Shown: positions 9,139 to 16,013 of the stretch, one piece after another
How positions within the stretch are numbered: the first letter of the stretch is position 1
Layout: each line of letters starts with the position of its first letter
From: Williamsia herbipolensis
Lineage (GTDB): Bacteria; Actinomycetota; Actinomycetes; Mycobacteriales; Mycobacteriaceae
DNA: 64,000 bases
Assembly: GCF_000964005.1 (NCBI RefSeq)
Contig: NZ_JXYP01000018.1
Span: forward strand, 124,001-188,000
Direction: 5' to 3'
Notes under the pieces: model-generated
What the model was told of the DNA's origin: nothing
The model's input: the letters and a program-made list of their open reading frames with translations, nothing else
Databases searched by the model: none
Program-made: the position numbers and the translations under genes

Positions 9139-10152
9139 ATGACCGCACGTCTGAGCGACCGCTCGCCCCAGGTTCCGCCGGAGGAACTGGTGGACGAGAT
9201 GGTGCCGCCGACGATGTTCGACGAGGTCAGCTTCGACAGCTACATACCCGACCCGAACGAGCCGTCGCAGTCCGCGGCGGTGGCGAGCTGCCGGCAGTTC
9301 GTCGAGCGGGCGCGCGGGGCACGGGCGGGCAAGCGGAAGCTGTTCGGGAAGAAGACTCCCGGGCAGGGCATCGGCCTGTACCTCGACGGCGGCTTCGGCG
9401 TCGGCAAGACCCACCTTCTCGCGTCGATCTACCACGAGATGCCCGGCCCGAAGGCGTTCGCCACCTTCGTCGAGGTCACCCACGTCGTCGGTGCCCTGGG
9501 CTTCACCGCGGCCGTCGATCGCCTCAGCGACCACAGCGTGATCTGCATCGACGAGTTCGAGCTCGACGACCCGGGCGACACGATGTTGGTGTCGCGGCTG
9601 CTCACCGAGCTCACCGCCCGCGGCGTGTCGATCGTCGCGACGTCGAACACCCTGCCCGGTCAACTGGGCGAGGGGCGCTTCGCCGCGCAGGACTTCCTGC
9701 GCGAGATCCGCAAGCTCGCGGCGGTGTTCGAGACCGTGCGCGTCGACGGACCCGACTACCGGCATCGCGACCTGCCGCCGGCGCCCGAACCCCACACCGA
9801 TGCCGAACTCGCCGAGCTGGCGGGCAAGACCGAGGGCGCGACTCTCGACGACTTCGACGAGCTGTGCAAGCATCTCTCGACGCTGCACCCCTCGAAGTAC
9901 AAGGCGCTTGTCGAGGGCGTCACGCTGGTCTGCGTGTCGGGTGTGCACCCGGCCCCCGATCAGACGGTCGCCCTGCGCATGGTGGTGCTCGCCGACCGTC
10001 TCTACGACGCGAACATCCCGTTGATGGTCTCGGGGTCCAAGCTCGACGAGATCTTCACCGAGGAGATGCTCGCCGGTGGCTACAAGAAGAAGTACCTGCG
10101 TGCGACGTCGCGGTTGCTCGCGCTCTCTCGGTTCGCCGAATCGACCAACTGA
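9139..10152 (+). CDS. zapE: Cell division ATPase ZapE (AFG1 family)
   Basis: This 337-residue AAA ATPase of the AFG1/LACE1 group has Walker A GGFGVGKTHLLAS (about residues 80-92), Walker B VICIDEFELDDPGD (about 135) and sensor-1 region VATSNTLPGQL. The family acts with the Z-ring in proteobacteria and in mitochondrial protein quality control in eukaryotes; its role in Actinobacteria is inferred only. ATG 9139 is preceded by a short divergent promoter region shared with the reductase gene. The 3' end is followed 11 bp later by a convergent acetyltransferase gene. Confidence 0.9.
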   Translation: MTARLSDRSPQVPPEELVDEMVPPTMFDEVSFDSYIPDPNEPSQSAAVASCRQFVERARGARAGKRKLFGKKTPGQGIGLYLDGGFGVGKTHLLASIYHEMPGPKAFATFVEVTHVVGALGFTAAVDRLSDHSVICIDEFELDDPGDTMLVSRLLTELTARGVSIVATSNTLPGQLGEGRFAAQDFLREIRKLAAVFETVRVDGPDYRHRDLPPAPEPHTDAELAELAGKTEGATLDDFDELCKHLSTLHPSKYKALVEGVTLVCVSGVHPAPDQTVALRMVVLADRLYDANIPLMVSGSKLDEIFTEEMLAGGYKKKYLRATSRLLALSRFAESTN

Positions 10153-10162
10153 CTTAGCAGGG

Positions 10163-10711
10163 TCAGCGCAGTGCGCGGACCATCACGAAGTCGCGCTGCT
10201 CGTCGCCGTTGAGCCAGAACGACTTACGGCCCACCTCGACGAACCCCGCCTTGCCGTAGAACCGTTGCGCCCGCAGGTTGACGTTGCTGACCCCGAGCCA
10301 CACCGCGACGCTTCCGCGCTCGGCGCAGGCCGAGACCGCGGTCGACATCAGCTCGTGTGCCACACCGGCGCCGTGCGCCCGCGGCAGCACGTACATCTTG
10401 GACAGCTCCGAGACGGGCCGTTGCGTGACCACCGCCCGTACCTCGGGATCGGTGGGGTCACCGTGCAGAACGAGTGAGTACCCGACGATCGCGCCGTCGA
10501 CCCGGGCGACCACCACGTCGCGGTTCTCGTCGGAGAGATGATCGCGGAAGTGCGCCGCCGTGAGGTTCTTGCCGATGAAATCGGCCGTGTCGGCGTCGGT
10601 GGTGCCGGGGGGACAGGCAAGCGGGAACGTCGCCGCTGCGACGTCGGCGATTTCGGTGGCGTGATCGGGGCAGGTGTCGATCGTGACGATCACATCGGTG
10701 GGCACGGTCAC
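10163..10711 (-). CDS. GNAT family N-acetyltransferase
   Basis: The protein shows a typical GNAT core of about 180 residues. The acceptor-binding strand is GAIVGYSLVLHG, the acetyl-CoA pyrophosphate loop is LPRAHGAGVAHELM, and the C-terminal motif is NLRAQRFYGKAGFVEVG. The substrate is not predictable. The start is uncertain: GTG 10711 is used here, with GTG 10723 and 10705 nearby. The upstream extension of the frame to 10,966 is shadow sequence over the DnaA-box palindrome and the next gene. Confidence 0.85.
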   Translation of the reverse strand: MTVPTDVIVTIDTCPDHATEIADVAAATFPLACPPGTTDADTADFIGKNLTAAHFRDHLSDENRDVVVARVDGAIVGYSLVLHGDPTDPEVRAVVTQRPVSELSKMYVLPRAHGAGVAHELMSTAVSACAERGSVAVWLGVSNVNLRAQRFYGKAGFVEVGRKSFWLNGDEQRDFVMVRALR

Positions 10712-10786
10712 CGATTCCAGCACACGGCGCCGTCGATCCCGCCTTCGCGGTCCGTCCGTACCACTCAGAGCCGCCGTGTCAATCCC

Positions 10787-10817
10787 GTTGTCCACAGCGA
10801 AAGGCGCTGTGGACAAC
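10787..10817. promoter_or_regulatory. Palindromic pair of exact DnaA boxes
   Basis: A perfect 13-bp inverted repeat (10787-10799 and 10805-10817, 5-nt loop) contains TTGTCCACA at 10788-10796 and its reverse complement at 10808-10816. TTGTCCACA is the high-GC actinobacterial DnaA box. The palindrome lies between the divergent acetyltransferase gene and the plus-strand 151-aa gene. It may act as an operator for one of them or as a DnaA-titration site; no AT-rich unwinding element or dnaA/dnaN genes are nearby, so a chromosomal origin is unlikely. Confidence 0.75.
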
Positions 10818-10857
10818 ACTTTTGGCGAGACGACCTCGCCGGCGCACAGTGCAGGGC

Positions 10858-11313
10858 ATGACGACACGACGCACGCTCTCCGACCCGACGCCCGACGTCG
10901 CGACGGCCTCGCAGGCCTTGCACACCGACCAGCTACGGGAGGGATGGCACACCCTGATGGGTCCACTCGGCTTCTCCGAGACCCTGCTCTGGTTCGCGTT
11001 CGTCGACGCGACCGGACATGTCCTCCCGGCCCTCAACCGACTTCCACTCGACGGTCCACCTGACGCGTTCCTGGCCGACCTGCTGTTCTACCGACTCTCG
11101 GAGGTCATCGACGGAGACGACGTCGTGAGCGTCGCGATGCTCATCACCCGGCCCGGGGTGGATACGATCTCGCCCTGGGATCGCGGATGGGCGCGGTTGT
11201 TCTCCGCTGCCGCCGAGCTCGCCGAGGTGACGATCGAGCCCATCTTCCGGGCCAATGACGCCGATCTCGTCGAGGTGCGCGATGACGGGACCGTGACGCG
11301 TTCCGTCGCCTGA
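10858..11313 (+). CDS. Conserved hypothetical protein, 151 aa
   Basis: ATG at 10858 follows an AGGG ribosome-binding site. The product has no signal peptide, membrane segment or known catalytic motif. It carries a Trp/Phe-rich core (LREGWHTLMGPLGFSETLLWFAFVD) and a C-terminal part resembling a small alpha/beta protein. Codon use is normal for the chromosome. The gene lies about 40 bp downstream of the DnaA-box palindrome. I do not recognise the family. Confidence 0.7.
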   Translation: MTTRRTLSDPTPDVATASQALHTDQLREGWHTLMGPLGFSETLLWFAFVDATGHVLPALNRLPLDGPPDAFLADLLFYRLSEVIDGDDVVSVAMLITRPGVDTISPWDRGWARLFSAAAELAEVTIEPIFRANDADLVEVRDDGTVTRSVA

Positions 11314-11456
11314 GGGTGTCGCCACGCTGATCGACCGGACGTTCGTTCGTGCACTGCGCAATTGCCAGTCCGAATCCTCCGCGTCTCCCTACCGGCTGCG
11401 ATGCCCGGTCAGGACCGACCAAGAGGATGCGTCGGGTCCTGAACGGTCACCGGAGA

Positions 11457-11753
11457 TCAGAGCTTGCTGGCGAGTATGTCGAGGTAGCTGATGTCGGGTG
11501 GCGTGGAGAAGAGTTCCTCGGCGCGTTCGCCGAGCGCCTTGCCGACCGGTCCGTTGAGGTGGGTGTCACGGGCGTCGTCGTCGGGGAACGCGTCGATGAT
11601 GCCGTAGGTCGAGGGACCGAACTGTACTGCGAACCAGGGCTTCGTGTCGGGCTCCTGCTCCACGAGGGGCAGCGCCGATCGAAGGAAATCCTCCACCGCG
11701 CCCTCTTTTCCGGGTCCGGCTTCGAGTCGGACCAGTAGCGCTTTGTTGACCAT
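11457..11753 (-). CDS. Antibiotic biosynthesis monooxygenase (ABM) domain protein
   Basis: The 98-residue protein is a single ABM/dimeric alpha-beta barrel domain. It opens with KALLVRLEAGPGKEGAVEDFL, followed by WFAVQFGPSTYGIIDAFPDDDARDTHL in the middle. Such proteins are small cofactor-free oxygenases or stress proteins; the substrate is unknown. The start ATG 11753 is supported by AGGAG eight bases upstream, and the 29-residue upstream extension of the frame is rejected. This is the last recognisable chromosomal gene before the accessory region. Confidence 0.85.
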   Translation of the reverse strand: MVNKALLVRLEAGPGKEGAVEDFLRSALPLVEQEPDTKPWFAVQFGPSTYGIIDAFPDDDARDTHLNGPVGKALGERAEELFSTPPDISYLDILASKL

Positions 11754-12647
11754 GGCGGATCTCCTGTTTGAAGTTGTCGGACGTGGTCCAGCATCACACC
11801 ATCGATCGGTAAAGGGAAGGATTCGCGAGCCCGGATTCACGCAATACTGTCCCGCCTCTGGTAATCGTGAAATTTTGAGAGGAGACTGGCCGGTACAGAG
11901 AACGGTCGTGTCCGCAGGACGATCGGCGTGGTCTGCCGAGGCGCCAGGATCCTTTGTGTTTCAGGGGTTTTGAGGACCTACTCCGCGGTCGTCGGTCTCG
12001 CGGGTGATTCGGGCGTCACGCTCGCCGGAACTTTTGTCCGCCACACGATGTCTCCGCCGCTGAACACCCTTGGCGTCGATCCCGGTGATGAATCGTGTTC
12101 TTTCAGAACGCGAGTGACCGGGCGGGGGCGGGTGTCAGTTCGAGAGGCAACGTTGTGTGTATGAGGCGAGGCGCGGTGGTCGCGGCCATGACCGGAATGT
12201 GGCTCCCGTCTGGAGTCCAATGGCGCACAGAGAGTTTCGGGACGCCGGGCGTGGAATCTCGATCATTGGATGTGCGTTTCACGAAATCGATTTCGCTGCC
12301 GTGTCCCGTGCGTGCGCCCAGGGCCCAGCGGCTGGTCGAGGCCACGGCGCCACGTCCCCGCACTGCCGCGGTCTCGGCGCGGCCGACAGGACTCCGTAGC
12401 GGGAGGTGCGGGCCATCGCCGAACGGTTCGCCGGGCGCCGTCTCGCGTGACGCAGCGAGGTCGGTACGAGAGGAGCGCGAGACCGAGGATCGGGCCAGGT
12501 TCTCGGCACGTGAAACAGAGACGGTCTCCGGAGGTCGCTGCGCTCGGCTCGGCGAGTGAGACCGGTCGCCTCATCCGTCAGCCCGGCCAGGGCATCAGAT
12601 CATCTCACTCACTGCCGACCAGGTCACGGCAGGTCAGACACCAAGAA
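11754..12647. other. Gene-poor stretch, nothing supported
   Basis: About 900 bp hold several short open frames on both strands, but none has a ribosome-binding site combined with protein-like composition, and they overlap heavily. I see no RNA gene or mobile-element remnant. The stretch lies just outside the left attachment site of element 1, so it belongs to the chromosome flank. Confidence 0.5.
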
Positions 12648-12670
12648 AGCCCCGGTGGAGTACCGGGGCT
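12648..12670 (-). terminator. Original tRNA-Val(GAC) terminator, stranded outside attL
   Basis: A perfect 9-bp stem (12648-12656 with 12662-12670, 5-nt loop) is followed on the minus strand by TTCTT. It lies 14 bp beyond the attL repeat, in the position expected for the terminator of the minus-strand tRNA-Val gene before element 1 inserted. The tRNA is now about 7.7 kb away. Confidence 0.7.
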
Positions 12671-12684
12671 GACCTGTTCGCCTG

Positions 12685-12729
12685 TGGTGCGCGATACTGG
12701 GATTGAACCAGTGACCTCTTCCGTGTCAG
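12685..12729. repeat. attL of element 1 (45 bp)
   Basis: Identical over 45 bp to 20408-20452. It represents the stranded 3' half of tRNA-Val(GAC), from the anticodon loop to the discriminator, plus three flanking bases. The 5' half is absent here, so this copy is not a gene. Confidence 0.95.
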
Positions 12730-12859
12730 TTATCGCTTCTCGGTGTTCGCGACGTACCGCGGAATACCGGGAGAAGTATCAAAGTACCCGTCTATCTGTC
12801 TATATCGCGGTCTGACGTACCAGTGAGCTACCGGCGGAAACTGGGGGGTACCGCCGCAA

Positions 12860-12879
12860 GTGCGTGCAGAGTGCGTGCA
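12860..12879. repeat. Candidate integrase arm-type site, left copy
   Basis: A 20-bp sequence with an internal direct repeat of GTGCGTGCA is repeated exactly, in the same orientation, at 20319-20338. The two copies lie about 130 bp inside attL and about 70 bp inside attR. Paired repeats just inside both ends are typical of arm-binding sites for tyrosine integrases; binding is inferred. Confidence 0.6.
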
Positions 12880-12940
12880 GGGATTACTCCGCTCGACCGT
12901 GGTCCCCCGAACGGAGCTGCACCGGTGCTAGCTTCTGCGC

Positions 12941-13579
12941 GTGGGTGCACTGGAGTTCTGGTCTCACGTCGTCGACTCGCTCGCGTGGCCGCTGACGGCG
13001 GGCGTCGCTGTCGTCGTTCTGCGTCGCTCTATCAGTCGGGTACTGGAAGGTTTTGTCGCGATGTTCGCGCGCGCGACTAAGTTCAGTGCCGGCGTCGGGT
13101 CCGGCCAGATCGCTATGGAGCTAACAGAAGAGCTCACGGAGGAGCTGCGCGAAGAGAATGAAGAGCAGCCGCAAAACGACGCCCCGCCAGTCGCGGACGA
13201 CCCCGTGGAAATGTCGAAACACGAGAGGCTTAAGCGGCTCTTAGCGGTCGATCAGCGCGCAGCGATGCTGTCCGCTTTTGTCGACCTAGAGTCGGCGGCG
13301 CGTGACGCTGTGCGGCAGTTCGAGCCCGATCGGTCGAGCAGGACCATGTCGTTTCAGAAGCGAATCGAACTGCTCCGACAACACGGGTTGTCCGATTCAG
13401 CCGCTAAGAGCGCCAGGTACCTGTGGGGTATCCGTAACGAGCTGACACATGGATACGCGCAGGATTTGCGTCTGCCAGACGCGTACGAGATTGTGGCGCT
13501 CGCAGAAGAGCTGGAGCGCTCGATACGGCGCACGCAGTTGTTCGGAAATAGCGACGACGGCGTCACCGGCCCAACGTAG
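12941..13579 (+). CDS. Membrane-anchored HEPN-like protein (putative defence cargo)
   Basis: The 212-residue product has one N-terminal hydrophobic segment (about residues 9-28, SLAWPLTAGVAVVVLRR), a very acidic linker (about 60-90) and a C-terminal all-helical domain. That domain contains RNELTH at residues 165-170, an R-x4-H motif of the kind that forms the active site of HEPN ribonucleases. Many HEPN proteins act in abortive infection or toxin-antitoxin systems. The start is GTG 12941 without a clear ribosome-binding site; a TAGCTT hexamer about 8-13 bp upstream would fit leaderless transcription. The gene stands alone on the plus strand next to attL, a common cargo position. Base composition is lower in GC than the chromosome. 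The ribonuclease role is inferred. Confidence 0.65.
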   Translation: MGALEFWSHVVDSLAWPLTAGVAVVVLRRSISRVLEGFVAMFARATKFSAGVGSGQIAMELTEELTEELREENEEQPQNDAPPVADDPVEMSKHERLKRLLAVDQRAAMLSAFVDLESAARDAVRQFEPDRSSRTMSFQKRIELLRQHGLSDSAAKSARYLWGIRNELTHGYAQDLRLPDAYEIVALAEELERSIRRTQLFGNSDDGVTGPT

Positions 13580-13585
13580 GACGAT

Positions 13586-13732
13586 CTACGTCGTGACGGC
13601 CGCGATACCGGCGTGTGCCTGTGCGATCGCCGCATAGACGGCCGCGAGCCCTATGTTCGTCTTCTGCGCCTCGAGTTCGGCGGTGGCGACTGCGGTCTCA
13701 GCCGCGGTGACGTGTGCTGCCTTGCTTGCCAT
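13586..13732 (-). CDS. Small hypothetical protein, 48 aa
   Basis: A 48-residue alanine-rich, probably helical protein (starts MASKAAHVTAAETAVATAEL). ATG 13732 has GAGG eight bases upstream, which favours this short start over the 111-residue version of the frame. It lies convergent to the HEPN-like gene, the stop codons 6 bp apart. Function unknown; an antitoxin or immunity partner for the HEPN protein would be speculation, since the two are not in one operon. Confidence 0.45.
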   Translation of the reverse strand: MASKAAHVTAAETAVATAELEAQKTNIGLAAVYAAIAQAHAGIAAVTT

Positions 13733-14071
13733 GATCAACCTCGGTGTCTCGGTGGATCTCCCCGGCACTGTCATCGTATCGCCGGCACCCGACACGTCAG
13801 CGTTCCGCGGTCGGCACGCAGCGCCGCTGAGCGGAATATGTTCAGCGACAACGGTTCTCAGGGCTTGGACGGGTGCCCGGCGACATATTCGCGCGACTCG
13901 AGAATGGACCTCAACGCGCATATCCGCTGGTCAAAGCGGTATTTAGCTAGGTTAAGGCCATTTCTCCAATATCGTACAGACGCACGGCGTTAGTACGCGG
14001 CGTGGTCCTGCGTGATCGGCCGGGTGGGGGTCCCTCCCCCGGGGGGTGTGACTCGACCCCTCTCGACGACA
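13733..14071. other. Intergenic stretch, no gene supported
   Basis: About 340 bp between the 48-aa gene and the terminator of the minus-strand unit. It contains an AT-rich patch near 13,930-13,980 and a run of G and C tracts near 14,025-14,050. Short frames here lack start signals. Confidence 0.4.
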
Positions 14072-14111
14072 ACAGCCCCGACGTCCACCGGTGTGGTGGT
14101 GTCGGGGCTGT
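14072..14111. terminator. Strong hairpin downstream of the element 1 replication unit
   Basis: Perfect 11-bp arms (14072-14082 and 14101-14111) enclose a second, weaker stem. It lies 17 bp past the stop codon of the last minus-strand gene of the unit (14128), where a terminator is expected. Confidence 0.65.
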
Positions 14112-14127
14112 GTGCCGTTCTGCCGGC

Positions 14128-14376
14128 CTAGCGTTCGGTCGAGCCGCCGTCGGGTAGGTAGCGACCCATCCCGCGGTCACGGCCCGCGTAGGCCAGTGAC
14201 GCGGACGGCGGCCGTGCGTTGTCGCTCGACGGCCGGTAGTCGGAGTTCTCGACCATCGTGACCCCATCGACGACGTCGCCGGGCTGAGGGCCCGACCGTC
14301 GCTGTCGGTGCTCGTCGGTCAGGTACTTGGCGAACCCGCGGTCGGTGGTGCCACGGTCGCTCGAGCGCGCGCTCAT
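14128..14376 (-). CDS. Hypothetical protein, 82 aa, element 1
   Basis: The product is polar, rich in Arg, Ser and Asp, and has a repeated pattern: RGFAKYLTDE near the start and RGMGRYLPDG near the end. ATG 14376 overlaps the stop of the preceding gene as ATGA, which selects this start over the longer frame. It is the last gene of the minus-strand unit, just before a hairpin terminator. Family not recognised. Confidence 0.6.
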   Translation of the reverse strand: MSARSSDRGTTDRGFAKYLTDEHRQRRSGPQPGDVVDGVTMVENSDYRPSSDNARPPSASLAYAGRDRGMGRYLPDGGSTER

Positions 14377-15449
14377 GCCGCGGCCTCGGGTGTGCTCGAG
14401 GTGACACCGCTCGGTATCGGTCGCTTGCTCTCCGGTTGTGCGACCCACCACCTCAGCGCCGCGTGTGCAACGTCATCGGGTGCGACCCCCTCGAACGATG
14501 CGAGGCTCACTGTGACCCCCTGCCATGCGGACCCCTGGGTACGTTGTTCGGCTGTCGGCTTGTTCTCCTCGGTCAGCGCGAACGGACCCGAGCGCACCCG
14601 TGGGGGTCGGGTGAGCGTGAGTTTGCCGGCGGTCGAGGTGAACCCACGGTCGAGGATCGCTGCGACCCACTGTCGGACTGCTTGGGCATCGGCCCACGAC
14701 GACACCGCTTGCAACCACAGGCGCCGTGCCGCGAGCGCTCCCGCGTCGCCGTTGCGCACGAGGTCGGTATCGGTGGCGTCGACAGTGAGGTCGGCAAACT
14801 CGAGCCGCTGTGCTGCCTGCTGGGCGTCGGACACCGCGCCGCGGGCTGCGTCGAGTACGAGTGTGTCGATCTCGTCGAGGGTGTCTCGGACCCGCGCGCC
14901 GGCCTCGACGGTCATGCGGTGGTCGACCGCCTCGGCGAGCCGTGCTGCCTCGAAGGATGGCGCTGTCTGCAAACGCTCGTGCTCGTAGAAGCGCATCCCG
15001 CGTTCGACGATCTCAGGCACCCGGGCCTTGGCCTTGGACTGAGCCCACGCCTCGTCGAGCAGCCCTCGGGTGTGGTCGTCGACTTGTGCCGCTACAGCGG
15101 CGTTCAGCGCGGCGGCCTCGTCGGTGATCCGGCTGCGCACCCTGCGCGCGGTCGCCTCGATCAGGTCGAGTTGCAGCACCTCGGCGACCTTGGCTCCGAG
15201 GTCGCCGGCCGCGCCGAGCCCCGGTGCGGGCTTGTGCTGCGCCGGCGGTGTGGCCGGCGTGGGCGCGGGGTGGGTGACGACCTGACTCAGTCGCTTGTCT
15301 CCCATTTCGGCGAGCACCGCGGCGTTGGCCCGCTCGATGTCGTCGGCGCTGGCCGAATTGTCGTCGGCGTAGTCGGGTTCGGGCATGGGCTGGAATACCT
15401 GCGGCGCGTCGGGCCCGAGGTTGGGTGTGTGTCGGTGAGGTTGAGTCAT
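14373..15449 (-). CDS. Hypothetical helical protein, 358 aa, element 1
   Basis: A largely alpha-helical protein with a proline-rich stretch near residues 60-80 (HPAPTPATPPAQHKPAP). A long helical middle follows (DEAAALNAAVAAQVDDHTRG, ARVRDTLDEIDTLVLDAARG). No Walker, HTH, zinc or nuclease motif is visible and there are no membrane segments. ATG 15449 overlaps the stop of the upstream 84-aa gene as ATGA; the 63-residue upstream extension is antisense-like and is rejected. Its place behind the replication genes suggests a role in element maintenance, but I cannot name one. Confidence 0.7.
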   Translation of the reverse strand: MTQPHRHTPNLGPDAPQVFQPMPEPDYADDNSASADDIERANAAVLAEMGDKRLSQVVTHPAPTPATPPAQHKPAPGLGAAGDLGAKVAEVLQLDLIEATARRVRSRITDEAAALNAAVAAQVDDHTRGLLDEAWAQSKAKARVPEIVERGMRFYEHERLQTAPSFEAARLAEAVDHRMTVEAGARVRDTLDEIDTLVLDAARGAVSDAQQAAQRLEFADLTVDATDTDLVRNGDAGALAARRLWLQAVSSWADAQAVRQWVAAILDRGFTSTAGKLTLTRPPRVRSGPFALTEENKPTAEQRTQGSAWQGVTVSLASFEGVAPDDVAHAALRWWVAQPESKRPIPSGVTSSTPEAAA

Positions 15450-15700
15450 GGTGTTGTCCTCCTGTGGGTGTCTCCCCGGTGCCGGCCGCGGGTGCGGTCG
15501 GTGGTCTGTGTGGTGCGCTGTCGGGCCTCGAACGCCGCGCAGCGGGCCGCGTAGTCGTCGTCTGTGTCGGACGGCCAGCGGTAGAGCGGGTGGAATACCG
15601 ACGTCGTCGTGGGGCGTCGGAAGTCGGTGATCATCCACCGATCCATCGCCTCTCGGCGGTCGATCTCGGCGGGCTTGGCCGCCGGTGCGGGCTTGCTCAT
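15446..15700 (-). CDS. Hypothetical protein, 84 aa, element 1
   Basis: A small basic protein that starts MSKPAPAAKPAEIDRREAMD and contains WMITDFRRP and YRWPSDTDDDYAARCAAFEA. It is linked at both ends to neighbours: its ATG overlaps the stop of a short upstream frame (ATGA at 15697-15700) and its stop overlaps the start of the 358-aa gene. Function unknown. Confidence 0.6.
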   Translation of the reverse strand: MSKPAPAAKPAEIDRREAMDRWMITDFRRPTTTSVFHPLYRWPSDTDDDYAARCAAFEARQRTTQTTDRTRGRHRGDTHRRTTP

Positions 15701-15780
15701 GTCATAGCTCCGATCGCACCGGCGTTAGTCAGGTGGTTGGTGAGGTCGGACCAGTCGTGCACGGCCACGCGGGGGTCCAC
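15697..15780 (-). CDS. Possible 27-aa leader peptide
   Basis: GTG 15780 opens a 27-codon frame (VDPRVAVHDWSDLTNHLTNA...) that ends in ATGA overlapping the 84-aa gene. AGGGG nine bases upstream could serve as ribosome-binding site, but it lies inside the arm of the hairpin at 15781-15816. A longer 120-residue version of the frame runs through the iteron repeats and is not protein-like. Translation would couple to the downstream gene if real. Confidence 0.3.
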   Translation of the reverse strand: MDPRVAVHDWSDLTNHLTNAGAIGAMT

Positions 15781-15816
15781 CGTTTCCGACCCCCTCTTAT
15801 AGAGGGGTCGGAAACG
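15781..15816. repeat. Large inverted repeat at the edge of the putative origin
   Basis: Arms reading cgtttccgacccc(c)tct and its complement are separated by only three bases; the match is 16 of 17 with one extra C. It borders the iteron region on one side and the 27-codon frame on the other. It could be an origin structure, a terminator after the repA-like gene, or an RNA hairpin hiding the ribosome-binding site described for the leader frame. Confidence 0.6.
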
Positions 15817-15987
15817 TGAAGGGGTGGGTGCGTGAAGGGGTGCGTGATGGTCGCGACCTGCGGTTTTGCGTTCACGCGTGAAGGTGCGTGAAGCAAACGT
15901 GAAGGGCACCGTGAAGCTAAACGGCCGTGATGGTCGTGACCTGCGGTTATGCCGAGCAGGCCCCGAAAACGTGAAGGGTGCGTGAAG
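15815..15987. repeat. Iteron-like region, putative replication origin of element 1
   Basis: CGTGAAG occurs eight times in the same orientation, beginning at 15815, 15831, 15877, 15887, 15898, 15910, 15970 and 15981. A longer 27-bp unit is repeated at 15843-15869 and 15926-15952 with 25 of 27 bases identical. Directly repeated short sequences beside replication genes are the usual architecture of iteron origins. The region lies immediately downstream of the RepA-like ATPase gene, between it and the 84-aa gene. Origin function is inferred. Confidence 0.6.
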
Positions 15988-16013
15988 GGGCAGACCGCTC
16001 GTGTGATGGGTCG

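Noticed and set aside
10787-10817. Chromosomal replication origin at the DnaA-box palindrome
   Set aside because: Only two boxes, no AT-rich unwinding region and no dnaA, dnaN or rpmH genes nearby.
12095-12574. Overlapping short frames on both strands left of element 1
   Set aside because: No ribosome-binding site, low-complexity Arg-rich translations, mutual overlap.
15815-15987. Repeat cluster considered as a CRISPR array
   Set aside because: Repeats are only 7-10 bp with irregular spacing, no cas genes anywhere in the window.
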